A stretch of 6,852 nt of DNA from Deltaproteobacteria bacterium (GTDB lineage: Bacteria; Desulfobacterota; Desulfobulbia; Desulfobulbales; UBA5123), in the NCBI GenBank assembly GCA_021788685.1, contig JAJYKH010000150.1, positions 1-6,852 on the forward strand, written 5' to 3'. Positions 6,010-6,852 of the stretch are shown here, piece after piece (position 1 is the stretch's first letter; each line of letters opens with the position of its first letter). Under the pieces are notes generated by a model. That model was not told the origin of the DNA. It made no database searches and was given only the letters and a program-made list of their open reading frames with translations. The translations under genes were made by a program, and so were the position numbers.

Positions 6010-6852
6010 ATGACCGCAATCACCCTGCTTGAACCGATCACCGTCAAGGGCCTGGACGACCAAGGGCAACGGATCAGCTCCAAGGCCTTCATGGAGAAAG
6101 TCCAGGAGGCCGCCCGCCAGACCAACCACCTGCTCCTGGAAACCTACGGCCAGCACAACGTGGGCGGCCGGCTCCGCCACCCGAACGGGGTGCACGTCCG
6201 CGTCAAAGGCCCCTGCGGGCAGCGGCTGGGCTGCATGGGCCAGCCGGGGACCACCATCGTCTGCGAAGGCCCCGCCTCGGACGACGTGGGCTATCTCAAC
6301 ATCGGCGCCGAGATCACCGTGCGCGGCGACGCCACCAACGGCGTTTGCAACGCCACCGCCCAGGGCAAGGTGTACATCGGCGGCTCCATCGGCGCCCGCG
6401 GCCTCACCATGACCAAGTGGAACCCCGAGCACGAGCGGCCCGAGCTGTGGGTCCTCGGCTCCGTGGGCGACACCTTCGCCGAGTTCAACTGCGGCGGCGT
6501 CGCCGTGGTCTGCGGTCTGGAGGCCAAGACCCCCGGGAACGTCCTCGGCTATCGGCCCTGCGTGGGCATGGTGGGCGGCTGGATCTACTTCCGCGGCCAG
6601 ACCGACGGCTCCTATTCCCGCAACAGCGTCAAAGAGGGCGCCCCGGACGACACCCAGTGGCAGTGGCTCATGGAGCGCATGCCCGCATACCTGGCGGCCA
6701 TCGGCCGGCCGGAGCTGCTTTCCGCGCTTTCCGTGCGCGAGGAATGGAAGATGCTCGTGGCCGTCACCCCCCAGGAGCGGGCCCTCATGTTCAGCGGCCC
6801 CATGCCCATGGCGCAGTTCCGGGCCAAGGTCTGGAACCCGGGCTTTGCCGGG
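6010..6852 (+). CDS. GXGXG-domain subunit of split glutamate synthase (3' end missing)
   Basis: 281 codons with no stop before the window ends. The protein corresponds to the C-terminal beta-helix domain of GltB, which in the fused enzyme packs structurally against the amidotransferase and FMN domains; separate subunits of this type are GlxC and MgsB. Visible features: an N-terminal region (MTAITLLEPITVKGLDDQGQ), then glycine-rich beta-helix repeats at about 88-196, including IGAEITVRGDATNGVC, GKVYIGGSIGARG, VLGSVGDTFAEFNCGG and MVGGWIYFRG. Seven cysteines lie between residues 69 and 184. After about residue 200 the sequence leaves the beta-helix pattern and continues for at least 80 residues (for example QWQWLMERMPAYL), longer than the minimal GXGXG subunit as I remember it, so a C-terminal extension or second domain is possible. 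AAGGA (5998-6002) is 7 bases before the ATG. Same strand and pathway as the two preceding genes, after a gap with palindromes. Confidence 0.9.
   Translation, partial: MTAITLLEPITVKGLDDQGQRISSKAFMEKVQEAARQTNHLLLETYGQHNVGGRLRHPNGVHVRVKGPCGQRLGCMGQPGTTIVCEGPASDDVGYLNIGAEITVRGDATNGVCNATAQGKVYIGGSIGARGLTMTKWNPEHERPELWVLGSVGDTFAEFNCGGVAVVCGLEAKTPGNVLGYRPCVGMVGGWIYFRGQTDGSYSRNSVKEGAPDDTQWQWLMERMPAYLAAIGRPELLSALSVREEWKMLVAVTPQERALMFSGPMPMAQFRAKVWNPGFAG

Noticed and set aside
4079..6019. Very long open frame on the minus strand opposite the GOGAT genes (646 codons)
   Set aside because: Antisense shadow typical of GC-rich codon usage; Ala/Gly/His/Asp-rich with no recognisable domain, and opposite two well-supported genes. 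Similar long frames at 2817-4283 (minus) and 1723-2997 (plus) were rejected for the same reason.
3150..6852. N-methylglutamate synthase (mgsABC) of the methylamine pathway
   Set aside because: Gene order differs and no gmaS or methylamine genes are visible; kept only as an alternative substrate possibility.
1..6852. CRISPR array, tRNA, rRNA or insertion sequence
   Set aside because: No regularly spaced repeats, cloverleaf or rRNA motifs, or transposase reading frames were seen on either strand.

Overview
The window is GC-rich chromosomal DNA from a bacterium, most likely a proteobacterium. It holds two divergent metabolic operons that both run off the ends, separated by an AT-richer control region of about 330 bases. 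The phylum call rests on three things: high GC with strong G/C preference at third codon positions, an Rnf complex whose order starts C-D-G, and a REP-like palindrome of a type I recall from many proteobacterial intergenic regions. I cannot name a genus.

Left half (minus strand, read from about 2820 down to 1): rnfC, rnfD and the first 133 codons of rnfG. These encode part of the membrane Rnf complex, which couples electron flow between ferredoxin and NAD(H) to movement of Na+ or H+. RnfC carries the soluble NADH/FMN-type domain and two [4Fe-4S] clusters. RnfD is a polytopic membrane protein with the covalent-FMN threonine motif. RnfG is a one-helix anchored subunit. rnfD and rnfG overlap as ATGA. 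rnfD seems to start at a rare ATT codon behind a perfect Shine-Dalgarno sequence, 16 codons upstream of the TTG that a standard gene finder would pick. The remaining rnf genes (E, A, B) presumably lie beyond base 1.

Centre (2821-3149): no gene. It holds a 13-bp palindrome and a weak promoter for rnf, a hairpin and an AT-rich -10-like box pointing toward the right-hand operon, and about 150 bases of leader with several possible helices.

Right half (plus strand, 3150 to the end): a split glutamate synthase (GOGAT) of the archaeal/anaerobe type. In order come a class II glutamine amidotransferase with an N-terminal Met-Cys, a fused 2x[4Fe-4S] ferredoxin plus FMN synthase subunit, and a GXGXG beta-helix subunit that is open at the window end. 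The gene order matches the domain order of the fused GltB protein. The amidotransferase would release ammonia from glutamine, and the FMN subunit would use it to aminate 2-oxoglutarate with electrons entering through its own iron-sulfur clusters. A REP-like palindrome and a second inverted repeat sit in the 122-base gap before the third gene. Placing a probable ferredoxin-linked GOGAT opposite an Rnf complex suggests, but does not prove, that reduced ferredoxin or NADH links the two.
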